Assembly (NCBI GenBank): GCA_030037705.1
Contig: JASHQE010000093.1
Location: 1 to 59,560 of the forward strand
Source of the DNA: Acidobacteriaceae bacterium
GTDB taxonomy: Bacteria; Acidobacteriota; Terriglobia; Terriglobales; Acidobacteriaceae
DNA: 59,560 nucleotides
Reading direction: 5' to 3'
Positions 45,701 through 54,601 of the stretch are shown piece by piece. The first letter of the stretch is position 1; every line of letters begins with the position of its first letter. A program made the position numbers and the translations under genes. The notes below the pieces were generated by a model that was given only the letters and a program-made list of their open reading frames with translations, was not told the origin of the DNA and did not search any database.

Positions 45701-46335
45701 GGCTCGATGAGGTGGTGGGCGGTTGGACAGTTGCAGGCAGCGCGGTGCTGTTCTCAGGACAGCCGAATACCATTACCGCAAACGGCAGCAGCGGCGCCAC
45801 CGGAGCCGGAACTCTGCGCGCCAACCATTATCGCTCCCTGGTCAGAAAGGGTGGCGTGGACGGATGGTATGAGACCACGGGAGGCGGCTCGTATGCGCCT
45901 AATCCGGGGCTCGACGGCAAGACCTCGGCGGGATACTCCTATGTCATCGCCGGTGAATGGGGAACAGATCCTTCGGCTACGCACTCAGGTAACGTTGGCG
46001 CAGGAACATGTGGAACTTCAGGCTTTGATGACGGTGTGTGCGCATACGGCCAACCAGCCGTTGCCGCAGCGGGCAGTGCGCCGGTCTTCGGTACAGCCTC
46101 AGTGGGTTCGGAACGCGCACAGGGCTTCCGGCAGGTGGATAGTTCGTTGCAGAAGGCGTGGAAGCTGCATGAGTCGCACCAACTGGTCTTCATTGCGAAT
46201 GCCTACAACGTGGGGAATATCACGAGCTACAACAATGAAGGACGCACCACAGGAGGAGGCAGCACCTGGGGCTGGGTCCAGAGCACACGCTCCGAGCCAC
46301 GCCAGATTGAGCTCGAGCTCAAATACCAGTTCTAG
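42724..46335 (+). CDS. Oar-like TonB-dependent receptor 2
   Basis: 1203 residues. The signal peptide is MRFKTTLSLAAALISLCG, cleaved near LGQ. A carboxypeptidase-regulatory-like domain (ITGNINGRVTDPSGAVVVGAQVT, YSLRFLPVGQYMVSFEASGFDR) is followed by the plug (LPINGHNFTELTQMVPGSTV, TNFTVDGISIVDTG, APEAVQEVTIIANVPPAEYGDGATQIAVVSKSGT) and a barrel ending LELKYQF. GGAGG lies eight bases before the ATG. The gene stands alone between the MFS gene and a terminator. It presumably imports an oligosaccharide made by the nearby enzymes; the substrate is unknown. Confidence 0.93.
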   Translation: MRFKTTLSLAAALISLCGTALGQTITGNINGRVTDPSGAVVVGAQVTATNTSTNVSTSITTNKNGLYSLRFLPVGQYMVSFEASGFDREVISAITVEVAQDVEVDASLKLGSTSTSVNVNAGATPILNTSDGTITTTISQTLVNDLPINGHNFTELTQMVPGSTVADGNQWNGAGQSSPDNSGERVQSFATLPNVNGNRTYTTNFTVDGISIVDTGANLNNGYGTPAYNIAPEAVQEVTIIANVPPAEYGDGATQIAVVSKSGTDKYHGSAGGYLQNYLMDANLFQNKRVLPGASFTPRTDYTQTTYTGTFGGPVPFLHKKLFFFSDYEAYRKPAGGFSRINVPLNAWRGNTTAATGSPDTSVSPLAGYAYFGSAVPQLYDSQNGFAPFNQTINGVLYQNLVPIRNPVAKFLFSNASLLPLPNVAPSVTPVTDNYQGVTKSLTRNDQGDMKIDWTPTEKDRISGRWSEGEADDGTTVAIDPVSFPTVNDFPFKQLALFYTRILSASIVNEARAGFTRMHYNSYALDLSGKFGAGESLVGIPWPNDLSGFSSQTFTESTNSTGVTTFGTAGSANLALDNQFSYGDNLTWEHGRHISKFGAQLFRVQNNFYQNNAGGLLGNFNYSGSFTGDPAVGESVGYDFADFLLDYSSGYSVSLQTGDVGLRQYRFGLFAQDDFKLTPNLTLNYGLRWEYDQPLYEAHDKLSDINPTTGALEIAGQNGVSRSIYSPTWNDFDPRLGFAWNPDFLNKRLVLRGGLGVTSYMDYNLLHNHVGNAPFHIGISAVATTPTSTSSGSPFAVTNGFGTSGATTTGVAFNVWNKLKPMWEPQFSLVTEYAISGKQSVSLAYVGNVAQHLGDYRNINQETLVGTASSAAFNTTTISTSTGNVTVGTSAVQLYESEAYSNFNAGEATYRLRPSYGLEFQLNYTLSKALGDTSGPVAVNDNNVAGGDPQNNFCLRCEYGPSASDSRHMLNSDWVYELPFGHGRQFGSGVPTWLDEVVGGWTVAGSAVLFSGQPNTITANGSSGATGAGTLRANHYRSLVRKGGVDGWYETTGGGSYAPNPGLDGKTSAGYSYVIAGEWGTDPSATHSGNVGAGTCGTSGFDDGVCAYGQPAVAAAGSAPVFGTASVGSERAQGFRQVDSSLQKAWKLHESHQLVFIANAYNVGNITSYNNEGRTTGGGSTWGWVQSTRSEPRQIELELKYQF

Positions 46336-46367
46336 AGCGGTTCCAGAACGATCTGCGTTTATTTTTA

Positions 46368-46404
46368 CGCCGGACGAGGCCCCCAGCTCATCCGGCGCTT
46401 TTTT
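46368..46404 (+). terminator. Intrinsic terminator of receptor 2
   Basis: Stem CGCCGGA/TCCGGCG with a 16-base loop, followed by CTTTTTTAA, 33 bases after the stop codon. Confidence 0.88.
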
Positions 46405-46430
46405 AAGGAAGACAGATGTCTGCAAAAACA

Positions 46431-46455
46431 GAACCCCATCTTTGCGATGGGGTTC
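46431..46455 (-). terminator. Intrinsic terminator of receptor 3
   Basis: Perfect 10-bp stem GAACCCCATC/GATGGGGTTC with a five-base loop. On the minus strand it is followed by TGTTTTTGC. It lies 27 bases beyond the stop of the receptor on that strand. Confidence 0.85.
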
Positions 46456-46482
46456 GTTGGCAGCCTCGATTGCCGCTTCTGG

Positions 46483-49400
46483 TTAAAAGGAGAGCTTGAG
46501 TGAGAGCTCGATTTGCCGGCCGGGATTCGATCCATCCATCAAACCGTACACTCCGACCGTACCGTATCCGCCGCCGTTCGGGCCGGTCGTGCGGACGCCC
46601 GTGCAATATTCGCACGAGCTATAGTTGTCATCCCACGTATTCGGAATGCTGAAGATAGGTGTGTTGGTCAGGTTCATAAACTGAGCCATGAAGGTCACGT
46701 TCGTGCCTTCTGTGATGGGGAAGGACTTGTTGATATTGAGGTCAGCCGTTTTGATGTTGGGCCCGCGCAGCGTTCCAACCTGGCAGTTGCCGAACTGACC
46801 ATCGGCCTGATCTTGAACAGCGGTGGGGTTGAGGTTGACCACGCCGATGCTGGATCCGATCTGCACTGCCTGCAAACTTTGGCCAAATCCGGGATAGGCG
46901 GAGCCTGCCGCGCAATCCGCGCGCGGCACATACGAAGGTGCGGTAAGACTGGACGCAGAAGCAGGATTGAAGGAGCCCATGTATTCGCCGGCGTAGGGCG
47001 TGACGGCAAAGCCGGAGCGGAGTGTCGCATCGAGCGCAATGCTCCAACCGCCGATCAGTTCGTCAGTTCCGCGAGAAACGCCGTTCGCAAACATCTTGCC
47101 TTTGCCGAAAGGCAGACTGTAGATGCCGTAACCGTTGAAGGCCGATGCGGCATCGATGGTGCACTTGCCGTAGTCGCCTTTGGGGTCATATTCGTTCTGG
47201 AAGAAATTGCCGCCGGCTTCGTTCTGCTGCTCGCCGAGGCCCTCCTCGTCTCCATAAGAGCCGAAGTAACCCAGCGAGTTGCTCAGGCACTTAGACCAGG
47301 TGTAGTTGAGTTGCATGTCGAGGCCATGGTAGCTCTTCTGAGAAACCGTCGCTTCCAAAGCTTCAAATCTCGAGATTGCATTCGAAGCGTTATAGCGGGC
47401 CTGACCGACGCCTGCCGCCACAAGGTTCTGCATGTAAGGTCCAGGCGCAACGGCAGGCACCGTGACCAGGTTGCCCTGCTCATCCTTCACCTGCTGCGTG
47501 GCGCTGGTGAGCACCTTCTGGTTGTACCAGAAGATATCCGACATGTGGTCATCCTTGTTGCCTACATAACCAAGAGATGCTGTGAAGTTGTCGTGGAACT
47601 GGTGCTGGACAGTCAGGTTCCACTGCTGGTTCATGGCTGGCCGGAGATGTGGATCGGTAGCGTGCGTGACCGCGCCACTTAGGCAGGATGCAGACAACGC
47701 CTTAAGCTCGGCAGCCGTACAGGCGTTCTGGTAAGGAGCGTATCCGTTGCTTAACGTGTATTGCGGATACAGCAGGTTGCTGCCCGCAGTATTGGTCTGG
47801 TTGATGGTGATCGAATTGGGCGGATTGATCACGGCCATGTTGCTGATGCCGTTGCCCTCCATGTAGCTCGAAATGTCATAGGCGCCGCGAATCACCGTGT
47901 TCGGTGCAAAGCCTGGCTGCCAGGCAAACCCGAAGCGCGGCTGTACATCGCCGATGCCGTAGTAAGTATCGTAGTTCGTGCCGATCTCCGGATTTCCGGT
48001 GATCAGGTCGAAGTTCACGTTGTTATTCTGGTTGCGGTCGCCGCGCGGCGTGTTCACTTCATACCGCACGCCGAGATTCAGCGTGAGGCTCGGCGTAAAG
48101 CGGTAATCATCCTGCCCAAAACCGCTGAAGAGACTATTCACAAGGTGGAAATGGACGGGCTCACCGACTCCGACTGCCTCCGGTAAACCGAGCAGGAAGT
48201 CTGCATATCCCATGCCGTTGGCTGTTCCGTTGCCGGTGTACTGGCCGCTGAAATTCCACGTTCCGGCCTCACCATTGTTGCCCGCATAGGTATCGTTCAT
48301 TGCGTAGTGGAGGAACTGGAACCCGCTGTGAATCGCGTGCTTGCCATGCGTCCAGGTAATGGAATCTTCGGCCTGTTTGGTGGTGTCGTGGAAGACCTCG
48401 GGACCATCACTGCCTCCAATCCCTTGACTCGGCCCATAGCCCACACTCATCGCAGGCAGAACATTTACCGGAACGCCGGAAAGACCGATCTCGGTATTGA
48501 TGTTGCCGGTGACGGCGGAAGTATAGATCTGGTCATTGGCCGGGAAGATCTGAGTGCCCAGGCGCAGATCGTTGATCAGTGTTGCAGTGATGGTGCGCAC
48601 GTAATCCGCCACGATGTTCTTCAGCGGGTATTGGCGCTCGAGATTTGGAGATAACAGGTCCGTGCCGTTCGACTGGATCACGTGGGTGTACATCTGCGTG
48701 TAGCGGCCCATGATGTGATCCTTATCGGAAGCCTGCCAGTCGATCTTGATGTCGCCTTGATAGTTGTGCGTATAACCGCTCTGGTAAAAGCTGAGTGACG
48801 ACACTTCGCTCTGGAACGCAGGTAAAGCGACGAGGGCCTTGGCAACCGGACTCACCGAGGAAACCGGAACCTGGTCATAAGGAATAATCGAACGGCTGGC
48901 AACGGCTGTGCCGGCGGAAGGCATGTAAAGCTGGCCGCCGCCAACGCACTGGCCGCTCGCATTAAAGGCGCCTCCGCTCGAGGTGCAGAACCAACCGAGA
49001 TCATAAACCGACGCACCGGATTTGCCCGTCGAAGGCGTATAGAAGCTTGCGTTGGGAACAACCGTGTTTTGTTGCGCGGTCTTCGGCTGGTTGTAGAGAG
49101 AAGTTTCCTCGTCGGCGAAAAAGAAGAGTTTATTCCGGATGATCGGCCCGCCCACCTGACCACCGAACTCGTTCCACTGCACCACCGGACGCGGCAGCGT
49201 GGTCGCGGTGCCGTAACCGGTGATGAACGCATTGGCCTTATCCTGCCAGGTGTTCGCATCGAGATCGGTATTGCGGACGTACTCGTAGACGCCGCCATGG
49301 AACGAGTTGGTGCCCGACTTGACCGACTCCACGATGACGCCGCCGGCGTAGTTCCCGAAGTCGGCCGCTGCGTTGCTGGTAATGATGTTGAACTCTTGCA

Positions 49401-50076
49401 CTGCATCGGGAGCCGGCGTGTACGAGACATCGTTGTTGTCAGGCTGGTTCACGTCCATGCCGTCGAGAATGAAGTTGTTGTCCTGCTCTCGTGCTCCGTT
49501 CACGTAAGGCCGGCCCGTGCCGAAGGTCGTTTGCGGCGACTGGAAGGCAAAGATATTCGGGCTAAGCACACCGGGAGCCAGCAGCGTAAGCTGGTTGATA
49601 TCGCGGGTGGCCAGCGGCAGGCTTGTAGCCGCGCTCGCGTCAATCAATGTGCCAAGCTCCGTCGAGCCGGTCTGCAACAACGGCGGCGCATCCGACACAG
49701 TGACTGTGGTGTTCACCGCGCCAAGCTTCAAGTGAAAATCTATTTTGGCCACTTGGTTGAGGATGAGTGTAAAGGGATTGCGCACCTCGGTGGCAAAACC
49801 CGGCGCTTCCACCTTGAGCTCGATTTTGCCCACAGGGATAGTGGGGAATTCATAAAGACCAGCATTTGTCGTCGTTGTGACCCACTTCGTATCTCGGTCA
49901 ACGTCACGAGCGGTTACGGTTGCATTGGCAATAGCTGACCCGGAAGCATCCGTTACGAGACCGGTAATGGAACCGGCTGTTTGTTGGGCTACGGCAGGCG
50001 ATGGCGCCGCGAACATGATGGCGAGCAGAGCGGCAGCACCACAGAGAGAAAGCAGCGTGCGAATCTGCAATTTCAT
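46483..50076 (-). CDS. Oar-like TonB-dependent receptor 3
   Basis: 1197 residues from ATG 50076, which has a perfect AAGGAGG five bases upstream; 44 extra in-frame codons upstream are rejected. The signal is MKLQIRTLLSLCGAAALLAIM, cleaved near AVAQ. The regulatory-like domain (SITGLVTDASGSAIANATVTARD, YEFPTIPVGKIELKVEAPGFATE) precedes the plug (LPLATRDINQLTLLAPGV, DNNFILDGMDVNQPD, APDAVQEFNIITSNAAADFGNYAGGVIVESVKSGTN) and a barrel ending LSLKLSF. A GCTATATAGC palindrome sits 74 bp before the start, matching one before the divergent GntR gene, so this receptor is the likely target of that regulator. Confidence 0.93.
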   Translation of the reverse strand: MKLQIRTLLSLCGAAALLAIMFAAPSPAVAQQTAGSITGLVTDASGSAIANATVTARDVDRDTKWVTTTTNAGLYEFPTIPVGKIELKVEAPGFATEVRNPFTLILNQVAKIDFHLKLGAVNTTVTVSDAPPLLQTGSTELGTLIDASAATSLPLATRDINQLTLLAPGVLSPNIFAFQSPQTTFGTGRPYVNGAREQDNNFILDGMDVNQPDNNDVSYTPAPDAVQEFNIITSNAAADFGNYAGGVIVESVKSGTNSFHGGVYEYVRNTDLDANTWQDKANAFITGYGTATTLPRPVVQWNEFGGQVGGPIIRNKLFFFADEETSLYNQPKTAQQNTVVPNASFYTPSTGKSGASVYDLGWFCTSSGGAFNASGQCVGGGQLYMPSAGTAVASRSIIPYDQVPVSSVSPVAKALVALPAFQSEVSSLSFYQSGYTHNYQGDIKIDWQASDKDHIMGRYTQMYTHVIQSNGTDLLSPNLERQYPLKNIVADYVRTITATLINDLRLGTQIFPANDQIYTSAVTGNINTEIGLSGVPVNVLPAMSVGYGPSQGIGGSDGPEVFHDTTKQAEDSITWTHGKHAIHSGFQFLHYAMNDTYAGNNGEAGTWNFSGQYTGNGTANGMGYADFLLGLPEAVGVGEPVHFHLVNSLFSGFGQDDYRFTPSLTLNLGVRYEVNTPRGDRNQNNNVNFDLITGNPEIGTNYDTYYGIGDVQPRFGFAWQPGFAPNTVIRGAYDISSYMEGNGISNMAVINPPNSITINQTNTAGSNLLYPQYTLSNGYAPYQNACTAAELKALSASCLSGAVTHATDPHLRPAMNQQWNLTVQHQFHDNFTASLGYVGNKDDHMSDIFWYNQKVLTSATQQVKDEQGNLVTVPAVAPGPYMQNLVAAGVGQARYNASNAISRFEALEATVSQKSYHGLDMQLNYTWSKCLSNSLGYFGSYGDEEGLGEQQNEAGGNFFQNEYDPKGDYGKCTIDAASAFNGYGIYSLPFGKGKMFANGVSRGTDELIGGWSIALDATLRSGFAVTPYAGEYMGSFNPASASSLTAPSYVPRADCAAGSAYPGFGQSLQAVQIGSSIGVVNLNPTAVQDQADGQFGNCQVGTLRGPNIKTADLNINKSFPITEGTNVTFMAQFMNLTNTPIFSIPNTWDDNYSSCEYCTGVRTTGPNGGGYGTVGVYGLMDGSNPGRQIELSLKLSF

Positions 50077-50149
50077 TGGGACCTCCTTCATTGACAGCAG
50101 GAACTGGCGCAGAATTTGCTTTGAGAACGCTCTCGGCGAGCTTGATAGA

Positions 50150-50159
50150 GCTATATAGC
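50150..50159. promoter_or_regulatory. Candidate GntR operator near receptor 3
   Basis: Perfect 10-bp palindrome GCTATATAGC followed by AGAT, the same 14 bases as at 50446-50459. The position is upstream of receptor 3 within its promoter or leader region. Confidence 0.5.
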
Positions 50160-50445
50160 AGATGATTTTTGAAGTCAAGGGGAAAATACAATGAATTTTT
50201 TCTATCACGCCAACAGGGAAGGATGCCGGGTGTGCAGAAGCTGCCGGAAAATTAGGTAAATTGCCCTAGCGAAGCCCTTATTTTGTCACAAAAATACCTG
50301 CACAATTGGGCTAATCATGCTGTATGCTCGCACAAGAAGTAGTTTTCCGGCTGTGGTTTAACCGCAGGCCGGTGCATGCTGTGGCCTTAGAAATCATGGC
50401 CAGCCAGTGGCGTGCGCCAGGGCAGTTCCGCAGTCGGATTTGGCA

Positions 50446-50486
50446 GCTATATAGCAGATTCGGAGATTGTTAAAGTGCTCTATAGC
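50446..50486. promoter_or_regulatory. Two candidate GntR operators upstream of the regulator gene
   Basis: GCTATATAGC at 50446-50455 and GCTCTATAGC (one mismatch) at 50477-50486, 31 bp apart, about three helical turns. They precede the GntR/UTRA gene. The rest of the 510-bp divergent region (50077-50586) shows no gene. Confidence 0.5.
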
Positions 50487-50586
50487 TTTCTTTTGCCGCG
50501 GCGATTCATCCGCGTGAGGTATTTTTGAAGCTGGGCCAACCATGATAACGCCGGGCGATCCTGTCGCCTTCGCGATCGAGGCATTC

Positions 50587-51312
50587 ATGACGATTGGGAA
50601 CCACAACGGCACAGAACCTGCATATAAGAGAATTCAAAACGCAATTCGCGAACGGATCGAATCTGGCCAACTGGGACCGGGCGATATAGTCGACTCCGAA
50701 AGAGAACTGGCAAAGATTTACAGCGTGAGCCTCATGACCGCCCGTCACGCACTTGCGGATCTGGCGCGGGAAGGGGTGGTCGAGCGCCGCCATGGAGCGG
50801 GAACCTTCGTGGCGCAGCCTAAAATTCATTTCAATCGGCTGCTCGGGTACACCGAGCAGATGGCGAGCCTGAGTCTATCGGTTCGCTCCCGGATTGTATC
50901 GTCAAGTATTGTGAACCGCGAACACGAAATTGCGGCTCGCCTCGGATTATCGCCGAACAGCCGCCTTCTACGGATCGAACGTGTACGATCTTCGGACGAC
51001 GAGCCCGTGGCGCACGAGGTGTGCTATCTCTCGGCCGAGGAGTTTGGCGCGCTTATGGACGCACCGCTCGAAAAGGTGTCGCTCTTTGCAAAGCTTGAGC
51101 GCGACTGCGGAGTGGAACTGGCGTACGCCGATGAGGAGATTGATGCCACCAGTGCCGATCACCGGCTCGGTGAATTGCTCAATATTCCGCGAGGCACGGC
51201 ATTGCTTCGGATTTGCCAGATCATCTTTTCAACGAAGGGGCGGGCCACTATGTATGTAACCGGCTTTTATCGCTCCGGCCGGCACACTCTGAGAATTCGC
51301 CGGTTCCGATGA
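50587..51312 (+). CDS. GntR-family regulator with UTRA domain (HutC type)
   Basis: 241 residues from ATG 50587 (GAGG five bases upstream; ATG 50542 is an alternative). A winged helix spans about residues 10-75 (YKRIQNAIRERIESGQLGPGD, SERELAKIYSVSLMTARHALADLAREGVVERRHGAGTFVA). The UTRA effector domain follows (LLGYTEQMASL, LRIERVRSSDDEPVAHEVCYLS, IDATSADHRLGELLNIPRGTALLRICQIIFSTKG, YVTGFYRSGRHTL). Such proteins bind sugars, often phosphorylated, and leave their operators. Palindromes in its own and the divergent receptor's upstream regions suggest autoregulation plus control of receptor 3. Confidence 0.93.
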   Translation: MTIGNHNGTEPAYKRIQNAIRERIESGQLGPGDIVDSERELAKIYSVSLMTARHALADLAREGVVERRHGAGTFVAQPKIHFNRLLGYTEQMASLSLSVRSRIVSSSIVNREHEIAARLGLSPNSRLLRIERVRSSDDEPVAHEVCYLSAEEFGALMDAPLEKVSLFAKLERDCGVELAYADEEIDATSADHRLGELLNIPRGTALLRICQIIFSTKGRATMYVTGFYRSGRHTLRIRRFR

Positions 51313-52072
51313 GCCTTGGCTGTATATATAGCGAGCGGGCAGAACATGTTCAACTGCCGTTTTCTGGGCCGGGTTTTCAGCTCACCACGAACCGGGCTTC
51401 GCTGGACAAGATTCAATTTCTGTGGATGTAATAGAACGGCGCGAACTCTGTTCTCGGGGTGCGAGCCTGTGTCTTCGACGTTTGTCATACGTGATTTGAG
51501 ATGAGTCGCGGCAAGCGGGATATATAACAAAGAGCGTTCTTGCAGGATGATCTTGGGAAAATACCCGGAGCGGGAAAAGTTCCCGACGTATTCATGCCTT
51601 CTTTATGTCATTTATTTGAATCTGGTCCCAGTATCAGTGTTATCTCAACTTTGACGAGGAATCGATCGCGTGTGCGCGTGCCGCGAGGCATCGGTGTAGA
51701 AATACGAATTGTCGCGGCGGTTCCTCTCAGGAATTGCAATTTTAATATCTAGTCTCCTCGCTGCCCATTGTGGGATATAGCGCGGATACGCGCGCGCATG
51801 TTATGCCCATTCTTTGTGCCATAAGTCCGCATACTTATAAATATCGCACATATCGTTTACGCCTCACTTATACGCTATAGGTTCCAATAGCATCGGGAGA
51901 AGAGGCGGGGGATCAGCCAAGTTCCATGCTTATGTCAAAAGATAGATGAAAACTTCATAGAGAAAGCGCTCCGGTCTCAATGCGCGACCGGGATAAGAAG
52001 GCTGTGTGTGAATTGCCGGGTTGAGTTTTTCTGATGTGTCAATCGATTTCGCTTAGAGAGCGAGAGGTGAAG
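51313..52072. other. Long AT-rich leader/intergenic region before the porin gene
   Basis: About 760 bp. Short frames here lack ribosome sites and family features. Several sequences recall the GntR-type site: GCTGTATATATAGC at 51319-51332, GGGATATATAAC near 51518 and GGGATATAGC near 51771. None is a perfect palindrome. The porin promoter must lie here; I cannot place it. Confidence 0.35.
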
Positions 52073-53941
52073 ATGAGAAGTGCCTTTTGGAAAGCCATGA
52101 CGCTGGCGGCATTCAGCGCCGGTATGACGTTTACAGGAGCAGCGCAAACCAGTGGAACAGAGGCGCCGCAAGCGAATGACATGGTGGCGCGCTCCGAGCC
52201 TCCGTCCGGGTCCGACGCGAAGACTGCAGCCGCTGGAGCAACTGCGCCGGATGCCGCGGCCGAACAGCATCTCACGGTTGAACAGCAAATCGCAATCCTC
52301 AAGAATCGCATTGAGCAGTTGGAGCAGCAAGTTCAGCAGGAACATGCGGCTGCCGAAGAAAAGAAGAGCAGCAGCGATGCCGCCGCCCTGAGCGCCGCCG
52401 AGAAGGAGCTAGTGGGCATAAACCATGCTCCTCTGATTCATGCTGCCGAGCCTGCTTCTCTGCAGACCGTCAATCCTCAGGCGGTTACTGCGCCTGCGCC
52501 GCCCGATCCACACGCGGCCGCGTTCTCTGACTGGGACTGGACCTGGCTCAACGGCAATCCGCGCAACAAAGATGTGGCTTTCGACTCCAAGTTTTTTACA
52601 CCCGAGATCCGCGCCGATATTACATATAACTATGACTTCGGCAGACCCGAAGATGACACCATCAGCGGATCAAGCGAACTCTTCCGCGAAAACGAGATCG
52701 AGCTGGAGCAACTCGGCCTCGGCGGTGATTTCCATCTCGACAATGCCCATGCCCGCTTCATGACCCAGTTCGGCATGTACTCGACAGCCACCGTGCGTAA
52801 TGACCCAAGTTATAGCAAAGGCCAGTGGGACATTGCCGATGCCGACCGCTACCTCGCCGAGGCTTATGGCGGCTACCAGATTCCCAATGTAATGCATGGC
52901 CTCAACTTCGATGCCGGTATCTTCATGTCTTATGTTGGCCTCTTCAGTTACTACAACTTCGATAACTGGGCCTATCAGCCCTCTTATGTTTCATCTAATA
53001 CCCCGTGGTTCTTCGAAGGCATCCGCATTCAGATCTTTCCCACTGAGCACCTGAAGATCGAGCCCTGGATCATCAATGGCTGGCAGTCCTATGGTTCCTC
53101 CAATGCGCGCAAAGGACTCGGCGGCCAGATCAAATGGACGCCCACGCCGTGGATGAACATCATCAGCAACGAGTATGGCTTAGGCCACGATGACTTCGAG
53201 ACTCCCGGCCGCGCCCGCCTGCACACCGATAACAGCATCGAGATCAAGTACTACGACAAGCCAGGCAAATTCATTGACAAGAAGGCTTTCAGCCTAACCG
53301 GCGACCTGGGTTGCGAGTACGGCGCCGGGGTCAACTGCCACAACGATAAAAACGGCAACTTCAAGCAGAGCTTCGTCGGCTATATGCTCTATGACCGCAC
53401 CTGGTTCAAGAAAGACACTTACGGGTTCACCATCGGCGGCGGAGAAATCAACAACCCCGGCCTCTATCTCGTCCTCGTTCCGCCCATTAATGGTATGTCG
53501 GCTACGACTGCGGCTCTCGATTCGCCGTATTTTGCTATGAATCCCGGAGACCCTTTCAAGGCCTGGGACTCTACGGTTACCTTCGACTACATGCCGCGGC
53601 AGTGGTTTACCTGGCGCTGGGAGTATGGCATCCGCGGCACCAACATTCCCTACTGGAACGGCCATGGCGGCATGACTCCACCAGCTTTTGCCGGGGCTCC
53701 ATGGGGTGTGAACAATGGCGCGCCGACGCAGTTTGTCTGCATGGACGGCTCGGCGGTTCCCAACCCCAACGGCCCTTACTCGGCAGGCCAGGTCCCTTAC
53801 GGCACCACCGGAACCGGCGCTCCCTCCTATGTCGGCGCCTACTGCGGTACCAATGCCAGCGGCGCCCACGGCGGCATCTGGTATCCCGATCTCCGCCGCG
53901 ACGAGCATTATGTCGACATCGATCTGATGGTGAAGTTTTAG
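52073..53941 (+). CDS. Outer-membrane beta-barrel porin (bbp2/OmpL-like)
   Basis: 622 residues. The signal is MRSAFWKAMTLAAFSAGMTF, cleaved near AAQ. A coiled coil at about residues 75-105 (VEQQIAILKNRIEQLEQQVQQE) probably reaches the periplasm or forms a trimer stalk. The barrel starts near DWTWLNGNPRNKDVAFDSKFFTPEI and has alternating aromatic strands (FMTQFGMYSTATVR, FDAGIFMSYVGLFSYYNFDNW, IEPWIINGWQSYGSSN, GFTIGGGEI). It ends DLMVKF with the terminal Phe used by the BAM machinery. This fits the putative beta-barrel porin-2 family. GAGGTGA precedes the ATG. It is likely a diffusion pore for small saccharides released outside. Confidence 0.85.
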   Translation: MRSAFWKAMTLAAFSAGMTFTGAAQTSGTEAPQANDMVARSEPPSGSDAKTAAAGATAPDAAAEQHLTVEQQIAILKNRIEQLEQQVQQEHAAAEEKKSSSDAAALSAAEKELVGINHAPLIHAAEPASLQTVNPQAVTAPAPPDPHAAAFSDWDWTWLNGNPRNKDVAFDSKFFTPEIRADITYNYDFGRPEDDTISGSSELFRENEIELEQLGLGGDFHLDNAHARFMTQFGMYSTATVRNDPSYSKGQWDIADADRYLAEAYGGYQIPNVMHGLNFDAGIFMSYVGLFSYYNFDNWAYQPSYVSSNTPWFFEGIRIQIFPTEHLKIEPWIINGWQSYGSSNARKGLGGQIKWTPTPWMNIISNEYGLGHDDFETPGRARLHTDNSIEIKYYDKPGKFIDKKAFSLTGDLGCEYGAGVNCHNDKNGNFKQSFVGYMLYDRTWFKKDTYGFTIGGGEINNPGLYLVLVPPINGMSATTAALDSPYFAMNPGDPFKAWDSTVTFDYMPRQWFTWRWEYGIRGTNIPYWNGHGGMTPPAFAGAPWGVNNGAPTQFVCMDGSAVPNPNGPYSAGQVPYGTTGTGAPSYVGAYCGTNASGAHGGIWYPDLRRDEHYVDIDLMVKF

Positions 53942-54084
53942 AGCTGGATATAAATCAACACGCCTACAGCGTGTTTCATAAAGCTGGTTCTGCCTGAACA
54001 GGCATGTATGGAATCCGGCAGCAAGCCTGGTTCCGTAAGGCCGGCGATTCACGGCGGCCATGGATGAAACACGTTCTAATATGT

Positions 54085-54108
54085 GGGGCTCACCGTACGG
54101 TGAGCCCC
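54085..54108. terminator. 24-bp perfect palindrome, terminator-like
   Basis: GGGGCTCACCGT joined directly to its own inverse, 144 bp after the porin stop. No T-run follows, so termination is only likely. Nearby CGTGTTTCAT (53970) and ATGAAACACG (54064) form an outer inverted pair around this 3' region. The rest of the 660-bp gap up to 54601 contains a family X element and no visible gene. Confidence 0.55.
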
Positions 54109-54333
54109 ATGCATCCCATCACCACATAGACAATTTATTGGGCTTGCTCCAAAAGGTTTCTGCGCACCTATCGCGGATTCGCGCTTTCCTGTGCGCTCGG
54201 CCGGCCTATGCGCCGAGCGCGTAGTCTGCGCGGGATGCATCCAACAGTAATCCTGTAAGGCAAAGTAGATGGATCGGACTTTGCAGGCGCGTTCTATGGT
54301 CGCAATTGTTTACGGGCCGGAGAAGCTTCGCTC

Positions 54334-54474
54334 GATGCGCAGTTCGTACATTGGCATCCAGGTTTCCCAGGTCTTCCGCCGCGGTCCGCCACGGCGGAAG
54401 ACCCTTCGACAAGCTCAGGGCAGGCTCTGGGGCACCCGCACCCGAGGATAGAGCAAAATCAAACGGTCAGAGAC
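54334..54474. repeat. Family X element, copy 3
   Basis: Carries the GC-rich hairpin form (CTTCCGCCGCGG / CCACGGCGGAAG) and ends CGGTCAGAGAC. Its left end has diverged from the usual GTCTCTGACCGC, so the inverted repeat is one-sided. Confidence 0.7.
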
Positions 54475-54601
54475 TTAGATTCAGCTTGGCTTACGCTCAA
54501 CTCATCGATGCCGGTCTCATGGCAGCCAGCTCAATTGGCAGCCGGGGGTGAAGTGTTTCAATAGAGGGCGGGAGTAATCTAGCTCAGGACAGGGATTTTA
54601 C

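Noticed and set aside
51540..51752. A 70-codon frame upstream of the porin
   Set aside because: No ribosome site or hydrophobic or domain pattern; it lies in an AT-rich region that is more likely regulatory.
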